DNA of 39,471 nucleotides from an uncultured beta proteobacterium (lineage in GTDB: Bacteria; Pseudomonadota; Gammaproteobacteria; Burkholderiales; SG8-41). Location: NCBI GenBank assembly GCA_903933915.1, contig CAIZLW010000026.1, forward strand, positions 1 to 39,471, read 5' to 3'. This document shows, piece after piece, positions 1 through 8,021 of the stretch (position 1 is the stretch's first letter; every line of letters begins with the position of its first letter). The notes below the pieces were generated by a model that saw nothing but the letters and a program-made list of their open reading frames with translations, had not been told where the DNA came from and made no database searches. Position numbers and translations under genes: made by a program.

Positions 1-1320
1 GTGCCATTCTGACCACCTGCCAGTGGAATCTACAACCTTTAGGTATTTGTTGATGGCCTCAGCGAACGACGAAAGCGTCATTGGCTTCGGTGTTTGTCCA
101 ATTGGGACCGTCTCTATTGCGCTTAATAGGTATGGGTTAAACGTAACTCGGGAAATTAATTTAAGGCATTCGAATGCATCACGCATGACTGGAATGGCGG
201 GCCAAATATCGGCATTTTCTTTGTCTTTGATCTTCTGTTGTTTTGCATGGGTTCCAACGATTACATGAGTTCCATGAAGTGATTTGACGCAATCTTTTGT
301 AAAGCTTGTTAGGTCGCTGTAGCGAGCCCCTGTGTATAACCCAATCAATGTCATTGCGGCTCGCTGCACTCTGCTAATGTATTTGAAGTACTCTTGGGGT
401 GTTACCCCGTGTGATTTTTTAAAGTGACGCCTTTCGCCTTGTGACAACGTGCCCCTACTGCCTCGTCGAGAAGAGTACTCGCGGTCTTTAATTCGAATGG
501 ACTCATAATCGTTGAAGGCTGTCGCTCCATTAGATATTCGACCCGAAAATGTGTGAGTGGGAATCTTTTGCGAATTATCGATTGGTTGAATTCCATTGAA
601 GAGTAAAAACCCAGTCACGTCTCTACAGGCGTTGATTGAGAGAAGACGGAAAAGCTCTTTCGGCATTACCCGTTTGTAATCTGTGCGTTTATTGGGGTAT
701 TTAAATTCAAGGGTTGAAACGTCTTTGTCTGTCCACTTAAGTCTGGAACTCGGTAAAGCCCTCGACATCAGTGACGACGTAAGTGCCCTAAGTGATCCGC
801 TCAGTTGTGCTCCGTCTGCTCGATCAGACTCAATGAGCGCTTTACGTAGATCGCGCACGGATATGTCTGTAAGTGAGCGAATGGTTGACTTTTTGCTGTT
901 AAGCGAAGTGGCTACTTCTTGATGTCTTTGGTAAATTCTTGAAAATAAGAAAATCATCCCACGCAACATAACCACTACTGTTTGCGGCTTGATCGAATGA
1001 CTATTTGTTTTCCCGAAAGCAGAGGGAACTGTTAGGTAAAGATAGGCGAAGGTTTTAAGTTCCTGAATCATGGTTTGAGGAATGATTGTTTGTTGGCCGC
1101 GCCGTAATTTTTCTTGATTTCTTTCGGCGGAATATTTGGCCCAATCAATTCTCAGCCTTGATGCTGGTACGGAATTCAGTCGTATTATTTTATGATCGTT
1201 AAAATCCCACAGTTCATCACCAAAGCGTGAATTATTTGACACACGTTCGTCTGCTTTAATGACAATTGATTTTTTATTATATAAATCACTAAGGCGAAGG
1301 CTGCTGATCTTATTCCTCAC
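1..1320 (-). CDS. Third tyrosine recombinase of the trio, 3' end cut by window edge
   Basis: An open frame of 440 codons runs from a GTG at 1320 to the window edge without a stop. The GTG overlaps the stop of the upstream recombinase (GTGA), and a GAGGTG ribosome-binding site lies about 8 bases before it, which fixes the start. Around residues 326-337 the protein has a tyrosine-recombinase box I of the form TGARYSDL, with the catalytic arginine at about R333. The other catalytic residues (His, second Arg, Tyr) should lie in the missing part. The N-terminal 320 residues, probably the DNA-binding region, are not recognised in detail. It is probably translated by coupling with the gene before it. 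This is the position of ginC in GInt-type modules. Confidence 0.8.
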   Translation of the reverse strand, partial: MRNKISSLRLSDLYNKKSIVIKADERVSNNSRFGDELWDFNDHKIIRLNSVPASRLRIDWAKYSAERNQEKLRRGQQTIIPQTMIQELKTFAYLYLTVPSAFGKTNSHSIKPQTVVVMLRGMIFLFSRIYQRHQEVATSLNSKKSTIRSLTDISVRDLRKALIESDRADGAQLSGSLRALTSSLMSRALPSSRLKWTDKDVSTLEFKYPNKRTDYKRVMPKELFRLLSINACRDVTGFLLFNGIQPIDNSQKIPTHTFSGRISNGATAFNDYESIRIKDREYSSRRGSRGTLSQGERRHFKKSHGVTPQEYFKYISRVQRAAMTLIGLYTGARYSDLTSFTKDCVKSLHGTHVIVGTHAKQQKIKDKENADIWPAIPVMRDAFECLKLISRVTFNPYLLSAIETVPIGQTPKPMTLSSFAEAINKYLKVVDSTGRWSEWH

Positions 1321-3146
1321 TTCATCACACCTCGGTCAAGCAGTGGATCGACGATGATGTCCAGGGTCGTGCTCATCTCAATCGCCAACTGAATATCTTC
1401 GGAGCTAAACTGACTCGTCGTGGGATTGAGTAGATCATCAATCACGGCTAATGTTTGGTCGTAATGATTGCTGTTGGGTAGATTCTGAATGTTGTTGCTT
1501 TTGATCGAATGAATTTGATCGCGATAGGCGGCGAGAGATGGTAAATGTTCTTTCAATACGACAACGTTCTTGCAAAACAGGCACATATTAAATCTTGTGC
1601 ATGCTTGCCCTTCTACGTAATTTGCTGTTTTCTTAATCCGCTCGGGTGGATCGAAGACATTCTTGCAATCAGCAACCAGGCCTTTATAAAAGTGAATCGG
1701 CTGTATCTGATCTTTGCCATTTCTTTTGACATCCTTTATTTCGTCGGCATTTTCTCTGATTCTTTGGAGTGCCTCACTAACCGCTTTTCGGCCTGTTACG
1801 TCAAGGCGATTCATTGCCAAGTATTTAAAGGTCTGCTTTATCGACTTGTGGCGAGCAATCTGTTGAATCTCAAATAGATCTCTACCCTCTAATGCTAATT
1901 CCGTTAGCTTTGTTGATCTGAAGCGAACCAAGTTAAAGGCCAGAGGTTCGTGTTGATCATTCGTAAGCTTGTATTTCTCTACTATCCGTTTGCACCAAGA
2001 CGAGGTTTGCTTCTTGGTAATTGCGCAAATCTCTTTGTGCATTCTTGGCCCGGTAGACTCGTAAATAAAGAGATGATCTTTAAGTTCGTGATGTGCAGGT
2101 AATTGATCGCGAACTTTTTTAGTTAATCGTTTAATGGAAGTGATGACTCGCTCAACTCTTAAGGACTGTTTTCGCATTAGAGTACGTTGCTCTCGAGGAT
2201 CCAGCAGTGGCAGGTGGAGCTCTTTTTCACCTTGAGAACGTTCTTTCACGAAGGTCAAATAGGGCATTCCTGTCAACGGGTGAATCTCTTTAAGGCAGTC
2301 AACCCGGAGTTGTAGTAACGAGGAAGGATTTAGCCCGGTAAGAAATTGAAGCTCAATTGCGAGAGGCATTATCAGGTTCTCATCAATTAATGCTGCAACT
2401 CCCCAACGCCGATAAAGTTCGTGAAGTCCGCCGTGCAAATTTGTTGCTGATGTAAGGAAAGGCTTATGTTCTTTTTTTGCGGCTCCTGTTCCTATGATGG
2501 GGGTATTTTGGAGAACTTTTTCAAAGTACCACCGCATATTCGCTTCGACTCCCCATCCAAAACCACGTTTGCGTCCTAACTTTGGGCTCATCGTAGGATC
2601 CCGCCCGAGCTTTTGATCTTGAGATGTATAACCGGCAATAACTTTTCTGCAGTAAGTCAGTTCGGAAGCTATTGCATCCAGAATCTTTGCGGTTTCACTT
2701 TCTGAGTAGCTCTCATGTGCAGCTGTCTCACGGTATGCCGATCCCCATGCAGTCTCCTGGAGTGTGATTGAATCCAGCAGTCCATATGCGGCCGCCTCAA
2801 GCATTACTTGGCGTATGGCGCTGAAGTAACCCGTTAATGTGTGCGAGGCCAGTTTCAGTTCGCCTGAATCAATGCGGTCATCCAGTTCCTGCTTGAATCG
2901 GACCATGGCGAGTTCGTCCCACATCTGTGTCAAAAAATAGGGTTTTCGTCCATGAATTGCTTCGACGTGTGAAATAAAAAATGTCTTGGCCGACTTGTAG
3001 TTGCTTTTAGTGTCGGCGTTTTGTGCTCTATTACTTCGTTGATTAAATATCCACTCAACTTGAGCAAAGGGTTTGGCTTTTGTTGGAGCCGGAGGGCGGC
3101 CGTAATGTCTTGGATCCAGCGAAATAACTTTATTCTGATTTTTCAT
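1317..3146 (-). CDS. Second tyrosine recombinase of the trio, with altered catalytic residues
   Basis: This 609-residue protein has the C-terminal layout of a phage-integrase-type recombinase. A box I segment TGLNPSSLLQL lies at 270-280. A box II segment NLVRFR lies at 405-410, followed by ARHKS with H433 and FKYL with the presumed nucleophile Y442. At the usual box I arginine position there is N273, and at the usual box II histidine there is N405; R408, H433 and Y442 are kept. After the catalytic domain comes a cysteine group, C494 and C516-x5-C522-x2-C525, possibly a metal site, as in long TnpB-type recombinases of Tn554 relatives. The start ATG overlaps the previous stop (ATGA). The recombinase family is clear; whether this subunit is catalytic or structural is open. 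Confidence 0.88.
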   Translation of the reverse strand: MKNQNKVISLDPRHYGRPPAPTKAKPFAQVEWIFNQRSNRAQNADTKSNYKSAKTFFISHVEAIHGRKPYFLTQMWDELAMVRFKQELDDRIDSGELKLASHTLTGYFSAIRQVMLEAAAYGLLDSITLQETAWGSAYRETAAHESYSESETAKILDAIASELTYCRKVIAGYTSQDQKLGRDPTMSPKLGRKRGFGWGVEANMRWYFEKVLQNTPIIGTGAAKKEHKPFLTSATNLHGGLHELYRRWGVAALIDENLIMPLAIELQFLTGLNPSSLLQLRVDCLKEIHPLTGMPYLTFVKERSQGEKELHLPLLDPREQRTLMRKQSLRVERVITSIKRLTKKVRDQLPAHHELKDHLFIYESTGPRMHKEICAITKKQTSSWCKRIVEKYKLTNDQHEPLAFNLVRFRSTKLTELALEGRDLFEIQQIARHKSIKQTFKYLAMNRLDVTGRKAVSEALQRIRENADEIKDVKRNGKDQIQPIHFYKGLVADCKNVFDPPERIKKTANYVEGQACTRFNMCLFCKNVVVLKEHLPSLAAYRDQIHSIKSNNIQNLPNSNHYDQTLAVIDDLLNPTTSQFSSEDIQLAIEMSTTLDIIVDPLLDRGVMK

Positions 3147-4276
3147 TTTTTTCGCCCGATAACTATGACTTTGCGTTGCGACTTTTCTGGCAGGAAAGTG
3201 GCGTCTATTATTTTCTGAGCCTCCTCAAACCGATATCGAACCTCGTCTGGCCCTCTTGCCTCTGTCATCTGTTGAAGGACTGGTGCGGGGATGTGGGTAT
3301 AAATCTCTGTGGTTGCCAGTTTGCTATGCCCGAGTGCTCGCTGAAGTACTATTAAGTTGTCCAGAAGTGTCTTCCCGTGACCGCTTTTCATCACCGAGTA
3401 TGCAGTGCCATGCCTTAATCGATGCGCCGAGGCGGCTTTTAGTGAAGTTCTGTTTAAGGCGTCTGCAATTGATGCTTGAATAGCCTTTGTAGTTAAGGCC
3501 GTGCCGTATGTATTTAAGAAGGCTGGTTTTTCATTCTCAGGCCAGTCGTGATTTGTAAAGTAGGTGCGAGACTTAAAGTAGCGGTTGATGCGAATCAGCA
3601 TTGGTCTGGAGATGATCGTGTATCGCTCCTTGAATTCTTTCCCCCTCGCTTTACTTCCTCGAACAAATAGTGGGAAGTACATTAGGCTTGATGGATAGTG
3701 CTCAAAAACTGGCAGGTCGCTTTTTAGAACCCTTGGCACTTCTGAAGCTCGGAGGCCAGTGTCGTATATAAAATGAGCTACCAGTCGCTGGGCCTCCCAA
3801 TGCATCCCTTTCAGTAGTTCTATTACCTGATCTAAAGTCAGGTAGCGCGGCATTCGTAATTGTGGGCGCGGTGTTCGATACGTGATGTTTGTGTAAAGAG
3901 CACGTTCACGAACTCGACCTGATTCTTCAGTGGATAGCCAGTCAGTGAACTGCTTTAACAGGACTTCATACCCGCGTATGGTTGATGCGCCCAGCCCGCG
4001 GGCGCTGCAGGCACGATAGAACTCATCCATTACAGGCAGTCCCAGAGCGCGAACAGCCTCGTCTACTCGGTATTGACCGAATACCGGGTGATCTTCCAGG
4101 AATGAGCAGAAGTCTCTTAACCTACGTGCGTACAAATCAAGCGTGGCTTGACTGCGCTGACGGGGTGAGCGCTCTAAGCTTTGGATGAAATTCGTCGGAA
4201 GCGTAGCAACACGTTCCGATTCATCCAACAGCAAGTAAGAGGGGCGTTTGCTTTTCGTTGAGCGGTGAATGTCCAA
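3143..4276 (-). CDS. First tyrosine recombinase of the trio
   Basis: A 377-residue site-specific recombinase with a complete catalytic set: R176 in TGLRASE, H285 and R288 in HRLRH, H317 in LGHS and the tyrosine nucleophile Y326 in TTEIYTH. The N-terminal 130 residues look like a SAM-like core-binding domain ([12 protein letters not shown], then [15 protein letters not shown]). The only usable start is TTG at 4276, since an in-frame TAA lies directly before it and no ATG or GTG follows within the conserved N-terminus. The ribosome-binding site is weak. The start lies inside the 3' tail of the chimeric thyA frame, which ends at 4221, so coupling to thyA' translation is possible. It corresponds to ginA/tnpA in related modules. 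Confidence 0.92.
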   Translation of the reverse strand: MDIHRSTKSKRPSYLLLDESERVATLPTNFIQSLERSPRQRSQATLDLYARRLRDFCSFLEDHPVFGQYRVDEAVRALGLPVMDEFYRACSARGLGASTIRGYEVLLKQFTDWLSTEESGRVRERALYTNITYRTPRPQLRMPRYLTLDQVIELLKGMHWEAQRLVAHFIYDTGLRASEVPRVLKSDLPVFEHYPSSLMYFPLFVRGSKARGKEFKERYTIISRPMLIRINRYFKSRTYFTNHDWPENEKPAFLNTYGTALTTKAIQASIADALNRTSLKAASAHRLRHGTAYSVMKSGHGKTLLDNLIVLQRALGHSKLATTEIYTHIPAPVLQQMTEARGPDEVRYRFEEAQKIIDATFLPEKSQRKVIVIGRKK

Positions 4277-4381
4277 TTAGACTCGCAATGTCGAATTTGA
4301 TTGAACATTTATACAATAATAAAGAAGCAATTAAAACAAGCTGATTCAAAAAAACCTCCATGAGATCCCTGTATTGAGCAT
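4269..4381. repeat. Subterminal repeats at the element end, likely recombinase-binding sites
   Basis: Three related 9-mers lie between the junction and the first recombinase. ATGTCCAAT is at 4269-4277, ATTGAACAT at 4300-4308 and ATTGAGCAT at 4373-4381. The first two form an imperfect inverted pair with a 22-base spacer; the third repeats the second in direct orientation, differing by one base. The first copy overlaps the recombinase start codon, so binding there could also repress the operon. The thyA side of the junction carries GGAACAT at 4403-4409, which resembles the same motif. The function as arm-type or core sites is inferred. Confidence 0.5.
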
Positions 4382-4401
4382 TTCTATAACAGTGGCATAA
4401 A

Positions 4402-4916
4402 AGGAACATGTCGGCACTGCGCTGATAGAGCTGGCAGGACAGTTTGCCGTCGGCGACATAGAACTGGAAAAACGCATGGCAGGGCATCAGTGCCATTTTG
4501 TCGAGGTCGGCGACATTCCACGCCGAAACGATCATGCGGCGCGAATCGGGATTCGTTTTCAGTTGCTGCAATACCTGGCTGATCTGGTCGATGTGACCGC
4601 CATTGGCCGTGGGCCACGAGCGCCACTGGTAGCCATAAACCGGGCCGAGGTCGCCATCCGCTTTGGCCCATTCATTCCAGATCGAGACGCCGTGGTCCTT
4701 CAGGTATTTGACGTTGGTGTCGCCCTGCAGAAACCACAGCAGTTCATGGATGATCGACTTCAGGTGTACCTTCTTGGTGGTCATCAGCGGAAAGCCGGCG
4801 TTCAGGTCGAAGCGCAGTTGAGCGCCGAACACTGAAATCGTGCCGGTGCCGGTGCGGTCGGATTTGCGGGTGCCCGTTTCGAGCACATGGCGCAGGAGGT
4901 CGTGGTAGGGGCGCAT
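4402..4916 (-). pseudogene. thyA: thyA thymidylate synthase, 5' part only, disrupted by the element
   Basis: Thymidylate synthase methylates dUMP to dTMP using methylenetetrahydrofolate. The first 172 residues are clearly ThyA: DRTGTGT near 20, the [14 protein letters not shown] block near 55-68, GPVYGYQWR near 91, SAWNV near 131, catalytic C146 in [11 protein letters not shown], and QRSADMF at 165-171. The family protein is about 264 residues. The frame then changes to unrelated sequence and ends at 4221, giving a foreign tail of about 60 residues. The missing third holds the asparagine that reads the dUMP base and the His/Tyr phosphate-site pair, so the product should be inactive. The start at 4916 matches the E. 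coli protein; the longer upstream frame has no similarity. The rest of thyA probably lies beyond the other end of the element. Confidence 0.93.
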
Positions 4917-4956
4917 GGAAGGCGGAGGTCGCTGGGGTCGGTTGAATATGGCGGCG

Positions 4957-4965
4957 ATTTTAGCA
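4957..4965 (-). promoter_or_regulatory. Candidate extended -10 promoter of thyA, now upstream of the recombinase operon
   Basis: On the minus strand the bases read TGCTAAAAT, an extended -10 element (TGn followed by TAAAAT), about 40 bases before the thyA start. No convincing -35 is visible, which an extended -10 can tolerate. Since thyA and the recombinases are co-directional and no terminator is visible between them, this promoter could also drive the recombinase genes. Confidence 0.4.
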
Positions 4966-4985
4966 GGCCGCGCGGCGGTCGCCGC

Positions 4986-4991
4986 TATAAT
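4986..4991 (+). promoter_or_regulatory. Candidate -10 box of the aminopeptidase gene
   Basis: A perfect TATAAT lies 30 bases before the ATG at 5022, in the 105-base divergent gap between thyA and the aminopeptidase. The -35 region 16-18 bases upstream is GC-rich and does not match the consensus, so an activator or weak promoter is possible. Confidence 0.4.
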
Positions 4992-5021
4992 CACCGGCAC
5001 TTCAATCCATGGATTTCCGCG

Positions 5022-6479
5022 ATGCTTGCCCGACTGTCTGCCCGTTCCGAATCGCCCGCTGCCCGAGAGCTGAAAAAAATCAGCCATCTGCTGATCATCG
5101 CGCCGGCCGGCATTGCGCTGCCGACTTTACCGCTGCACGAGGTGCTGGCGAAAACCCTGGCGCGCCGGCGCAAGAAAATGACTGATCTGCTCAAAGGGGC
5201 CATCACCGCGGAAACAGCGGAGGGCGCGCTAGTGTCATGGGTGACGCCGGATGTAGCGCAATCGGCGTTCGAGCAGCACACGCTGCTGCGCAAGGCGGTC
5301 AGCGCGCTGCTGGCCGAGCAACCCGAAACATTGACCATCGTGGTCACTGGGGCGGCATCGGTCCGGCACGAGCTGGCCGAGCGCGCGGTTTATGTGACCT
5401 GGATCAACGGCATTGCCCTGCCGCAACGCAAGAAAAAATCCGATCAGAAAACGCTGAAAACCATAGCCCTTTTTGGTCATCGGCCGACCGATGGTTTTGC
5501 GCAGGCGCGCGCCGCGGCGGAAGGCAATGTGTTGTGCCGCGAACTGACCGTGCTGCCGCCGAATGAGCTGACGCCCGGCGCCTACCGCAAACGTCTGGCT
5601 GCGCTGGCGAAGACGCAGGGCTGGGTTCGCGAGGAATACGATTTCAAAAAGCTCAAGCGCATGGGCGCCGGTGCGTTCTGCGCGGTGGCGCAAGGCAGCG
5701 ACGTGCCGGATGCCGCCATCGTGCGCCTGCGTTACCGGCCGCGTGGCGCGAATAAAACCGTGGCGCTGGTGGGCAAGGGCATCTGCTTTGATACCGGTGG
5801 CCACAACCTGAAGCCGGCGCGTTACATGAACGGCATGCACGAAGACATGAACGGTTCCGCTGTGGCGTTGGGCATACTCATGGCGGCGACCGCGGCGAAA
5901 CTGAAGGTCAACATCGACTGCTGGCTGGCGCTGGCGCAGAACCACATCGGGCCGCGCGCGTACAAGCAGAACGACATCGTCACCTCGCTGAACGGCACCA
6001 CGATCGAGATCGTCCATACCGACGCCGAAGGTCGCATGGTGCTGGCCGACACGCTGACGCTGGCGGCGCGCGCCAAGCCCGATGTGATGGTTGATTTCGC
6101 GACACTGACCGGCTCCATGCATGTCGCGCTGGGCAGTCGTTACAGCGGGATTTTTGCGACCAATGATGAACTGGCGCAGTTTGCCCTGCAGGCGGGTGTT
6201 GCGTCCGGTGAGCGCTTGTGTGCGTTCCCGATGGATGAGGATTACGACAGCGCGCTCGACAGCACGGTGGCCGACGTCAAGCAGTGCACGCTGTACGGCG
6301 AGGCCGACCATATTCTTGCGGCGCGACTGCTGCAACGCTTCACCGACAACACGCCGTGGATCCACATGGACCTGTCGGCGCACGGCTGCAAGGGCGGACT
6401 GGGGGCGGTGGCGACGGACTGCACCGGCTTTGGTGTGGCCTGGGGCAAGCTGTTCCTTGCCGGCTATGAACGGGATTAG
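5022..6479 (+). CDS. M17 leucyl aminopeptidase family protein
   Basis: A cytosolic metallopeptidase of the PepA family that removes N-terminal residues from peptides using two metal ions. The product has 485 residues from the ATG at 5022. The C-terminal catalytic domain shows [16 protein letters not shown] (metal-binding Lys and Asp), EDMNGSA (Asp ligand) and [14 protein letters not shown], the family signature NTDAEGR with His for the first Asn. The N-terminal 170 residues are the variable M17 domain. Longer in-frame starts back to 4887 would overlap the divergent thyA gene and its promoter and encode non-conserved, Arg/Gly-rich sequence, so they are rejected. It is divergent from thyA and convergent with the small gene at 6507. 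The family is sure; the exact peptide specificity is not. Confidence 0.92.
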   Translation: MLARLSARSESPAARELKKISHLLIIAPAGIALPTLPLHEVLAKTLARRRKKMTDLLKGAITAETAEGALVSWVTPDVAQSAFEQHTLLRKAVSALLAEQPETLTIVVTGAASVRHELAERAVYVTWINGIALPQRKKKSDQKTLKTIALFGHRPTDGFAQARAAAEGNVLCRELTVLPPNELTPGAYRKRLAALAKTQGWVREEYDFKKLKRMGAGAFCAVAQGSDVPDAAIVRLRYRPRGANKTVALVGKGICFDTGGHNLKPARYMNGMHEDMNGSAVALGILMAATAAKLKVNIDCWLALAQNHIGPRAYKQNDIVTSLNGTTIEIVHTDAEGRMVLADTLTLAARAKPDVMVDFATLTGSMHVALGSRYSGIFATNDELAQFALQAGVASGERLCAFPMDEDYDSALDSTVADVKQCTLYGEADHILAARLLQRFTDNTPWIHMDLSAHGCKGGLGAVATDCTGFGVAWGKLFLAGYERD

Positions 6480-6506
6480 CGACGAGGCGAAGCAGATTCC
6501 TCGGAA

Positions 6507-6704
6507 CTACCTTTTTTTGTCCCACACGTAACGCACCAGTCTTTGCCAGCGGTTCTGCGGTTGCTTCAGCGCATTGGGACCGCGACTGAGCTGGTCCCGC
6601 GCGTGGCTTTTTTTCACCAGTTCGTGCAGCTCACGCATGTTCATGCCGCCAGGGCCCTTGATCTGTTCCGGGTCGGTTTTGTCGGGATCGGGTTTGTCGC
6701 TCAT
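6507..6704 (-). CDS. Small conserved hypothetical protein
   Basis: A 65-residue, charged, soluble protein with an Asp/Pro/Lys-rich N-terminus (DKPDPDKTDPEQ), a central MNMRELHELVKKSH helix and a basic, Trp-containing C-terminus (NRWQRLVRYVWDKK). No domain is recognised. An AAGAG ribosome-binding site lies 6 bases before the ATG, and base composition is host-like. The gene is convergent with the aminopeptidase (27-base gap) and divergent from aroC (80-base gap), leaving room for its own promoter. It is more likely a real gene than a shadow because no other gene overlaps it, but no function can be given. Confidence 0.6.
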   Translation of the reverse strand: MSDKPDPDKTDPEQIKGPGGMNMRELHELVKKSHARDQLSRGPNALKQPQNRWQRLVRYVWDKKR

Positions 6705-6784
6705 GCGCTTACTCTTTTCACCCCGTCGGGGGCGGTGACGGCTATGTTAAACTTCGTGCTTGATTTTAATGGAGTTTTTACCTC

Positions 6785-7948
6785 ATGTCGGGCAGCACGC
6801 TGGGTACCCTGTTCTGTGTCACTTCCTTTGGTGAATCCCATGGGCCGGCGATCGGCTGTGTGGTGGACGGCTGCCCGCCGGGTCTGGCGCTGAGCGAAGC
6901 CGACATTCAGCTCGAACTCGACCGCCGCAAGCCCGGCACCTCGCGCCATGTCACGCAGCGCCGCGAGGAAGATAAAGTCGAAATCCTCTCCGGTGTGTTC
7001 GAAGGCAAAACCACCGGTACGCCGATTGGTTTGCTGATTCGCAATACCGATGCGAAAAGCAAGGACTACTCGAAAATCGCGAACCTGTTCCGACCGGGGC
7101 ATGCCGACTACACCTACTGGCAGAAGTACGGCATCCGCGATTATCGCGGTGGTGGTCGCCAGTCGGCGCGCGAAACAGCGGTGCGGGTGGCGGCCGGTGC
7201 GATTGCCAAAAAATGGTTGCATGAAAAGTACGGCACGGTGATCCGCGGCTATATGTCGCAGCTCGGACCGGTGGAGATTCCCTTCGTCACTTGGGATGAA
7301 GTCGGCAACAATCCCTTCTTCGCGCCGAATGCGCAGATCGTCGATGAACTCGAAACCTTCATGGACAAGCTGCGCAAGTCCGGCGATTCGGTCGGTGCAA
7401 AAATCACCACGGTCGCCACTGGTGTGCCGGTGGGGCTGGGCGAGCCGGTGTACGGCAAGCTCGATGCCGACATTGCCTGGAACATGATGAGCATCAACGC
7501 GGTGAAGGGCGTCGAGATCGGCGCCGGCTTTGCGTCGATCAGCCAGCGCGGCACCGAACATTCGGATGAAATGACGCCCCAGGGTTTTGTCAGCAACAAT
7601 GCCGGTGGCGTGCTCGGCGGCATTTCGACCGGACAGGACCTCATCGTCAATGTTGCGGTGAAGCCGACCTCGAGCATTCGTCTGGCGCGTCACACCATCG
7701 ACACCGCGGGCAATGCGGCGATGATCGAAACCCATGGCCGTCATGATCCCTGTGTCGGCATCCGCGCGACGCCGATCTGTGAAGCGATGCTGGCGCTGAC
7801 GCTGATGGATCACGCCTTGCGCCATCGTGCGCAGAACGCTGATGTGAACACTGGCACGCCGGCGATTGCGGCGCAGGCGCCGCAATCGGTGATCGACCAG
7901 CTGCGGGCAGCGGCGGCTGCGGAAAATCCGGATCCCGACGAAGCCTGA
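6785..7948 (+). CDS. aroC: Chorismate synthase
   Basis: Makes chorismate from 5-enolpyruvylshikimate 3-phosphate, using reduced FMN, as the last step of the shikimate pathway that feeds the trp genes further along this window. The 387-residue product shows all family signatures: GESHGPAIG at 16-24, RPGHADY near 106, [17 protein letters not shown] near 117-133 and a C-terminal [15 protein letters not shown] block. The length is slightly above the usual 360 because of a C-terminal extension ending in PDPDEA. The ATG at 6785 is followed by the conserved N-terminus [15 protein letters not shown]. It stands alone between a divergent small gene and an MFS gene 73 bases downstream. Confidence 0.97.
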   Translation: MSGSTLGTLFCVTSFGESHGPAIGCVVDGCPPGLALSEADIQLELDRRKPGTSRHVTQRREEDKVEILSGVFEGKTTGTPIGLLIRNTDAKSKDYSKIANLFRPGHADYTYWQKYGIRDYRGGGRQSARETAVRVAAGAIAKKWLHEKYGTVIRGYMSQLGPVEIPFVTWDEVGNNPFFAPNAQIVDELETFMDKLRKSGDSVGAKITTVATGVPVGLGEPVYGKLDADIAWNMMSINAVKGVEIGAGFASISQRGTEHSDEMTPQGFVSNNAGGVLGGISTGQDLIVNVAVKPTSSIRLARHTIDTAGNAAMIETHGRHDPCVGIRATPICEAMLALTLMDHALRHRAQNADVNTGTPAIAAQAPQSVIDQLRAAAAAENPDPDEA

Positions 7949-8021
7949 GAGACAGTCTAAAAAGTCGTTTAAAAACAAATATTTACAGGATGCCGCGTGC
8001 CGTCAGGCGCGGTGCCGCACC

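Larger units (their letters stand above)
1..4402 (-). mobile_element. End of an integrated element with three tyrosine recombinases, inserted in thyA
   Basis: The element end is placed at about 4402 because the thyA frame matches thymidylate synthase up to codon 172 and then loses all similarity. Everything to the left is AT-richer than the flanking host DNA. Three recombinase genes run away from the junction with overlaps of 4 bp at both joints. Three-recombinase modules are known in GInt-type islands (ginABC plus a small ginD), RIT elements and, with two recombinases plus a small protein, Tn554. The sizes and order here look closest to GInt/Tn554 relatives, but this is inference. The left end, cargo and any small fourth gene are beyond the window. 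The junction is certain to within a few bases. Confidence 0.85.

Noticed and set aside
402-922. Short frames on both strands within the left 1.3 kb
   Set aside because: A continuous 440-codon recombinase frame on the minus strand explains this region.
4384-4835. Short plus- and minus-strand frames inside thyA
   Set aside because: They are alternative frames of the recognisable thyA coding sequence.
5235-6383. Long minus-strand frame of 382 codons opposite the aminopeptidase gene
   Set aside because: It is rich in Arg, His and Gln, has no domain and mirrors the codon pattern of the clear M17 gene; a GC-rich antisense shadow.
6701-7978. Minus-strand frame of 425 codons opposite aroC
   Set aside because: aroC is certain on the plus strand, and the antisense product has shadow composition with no motif.
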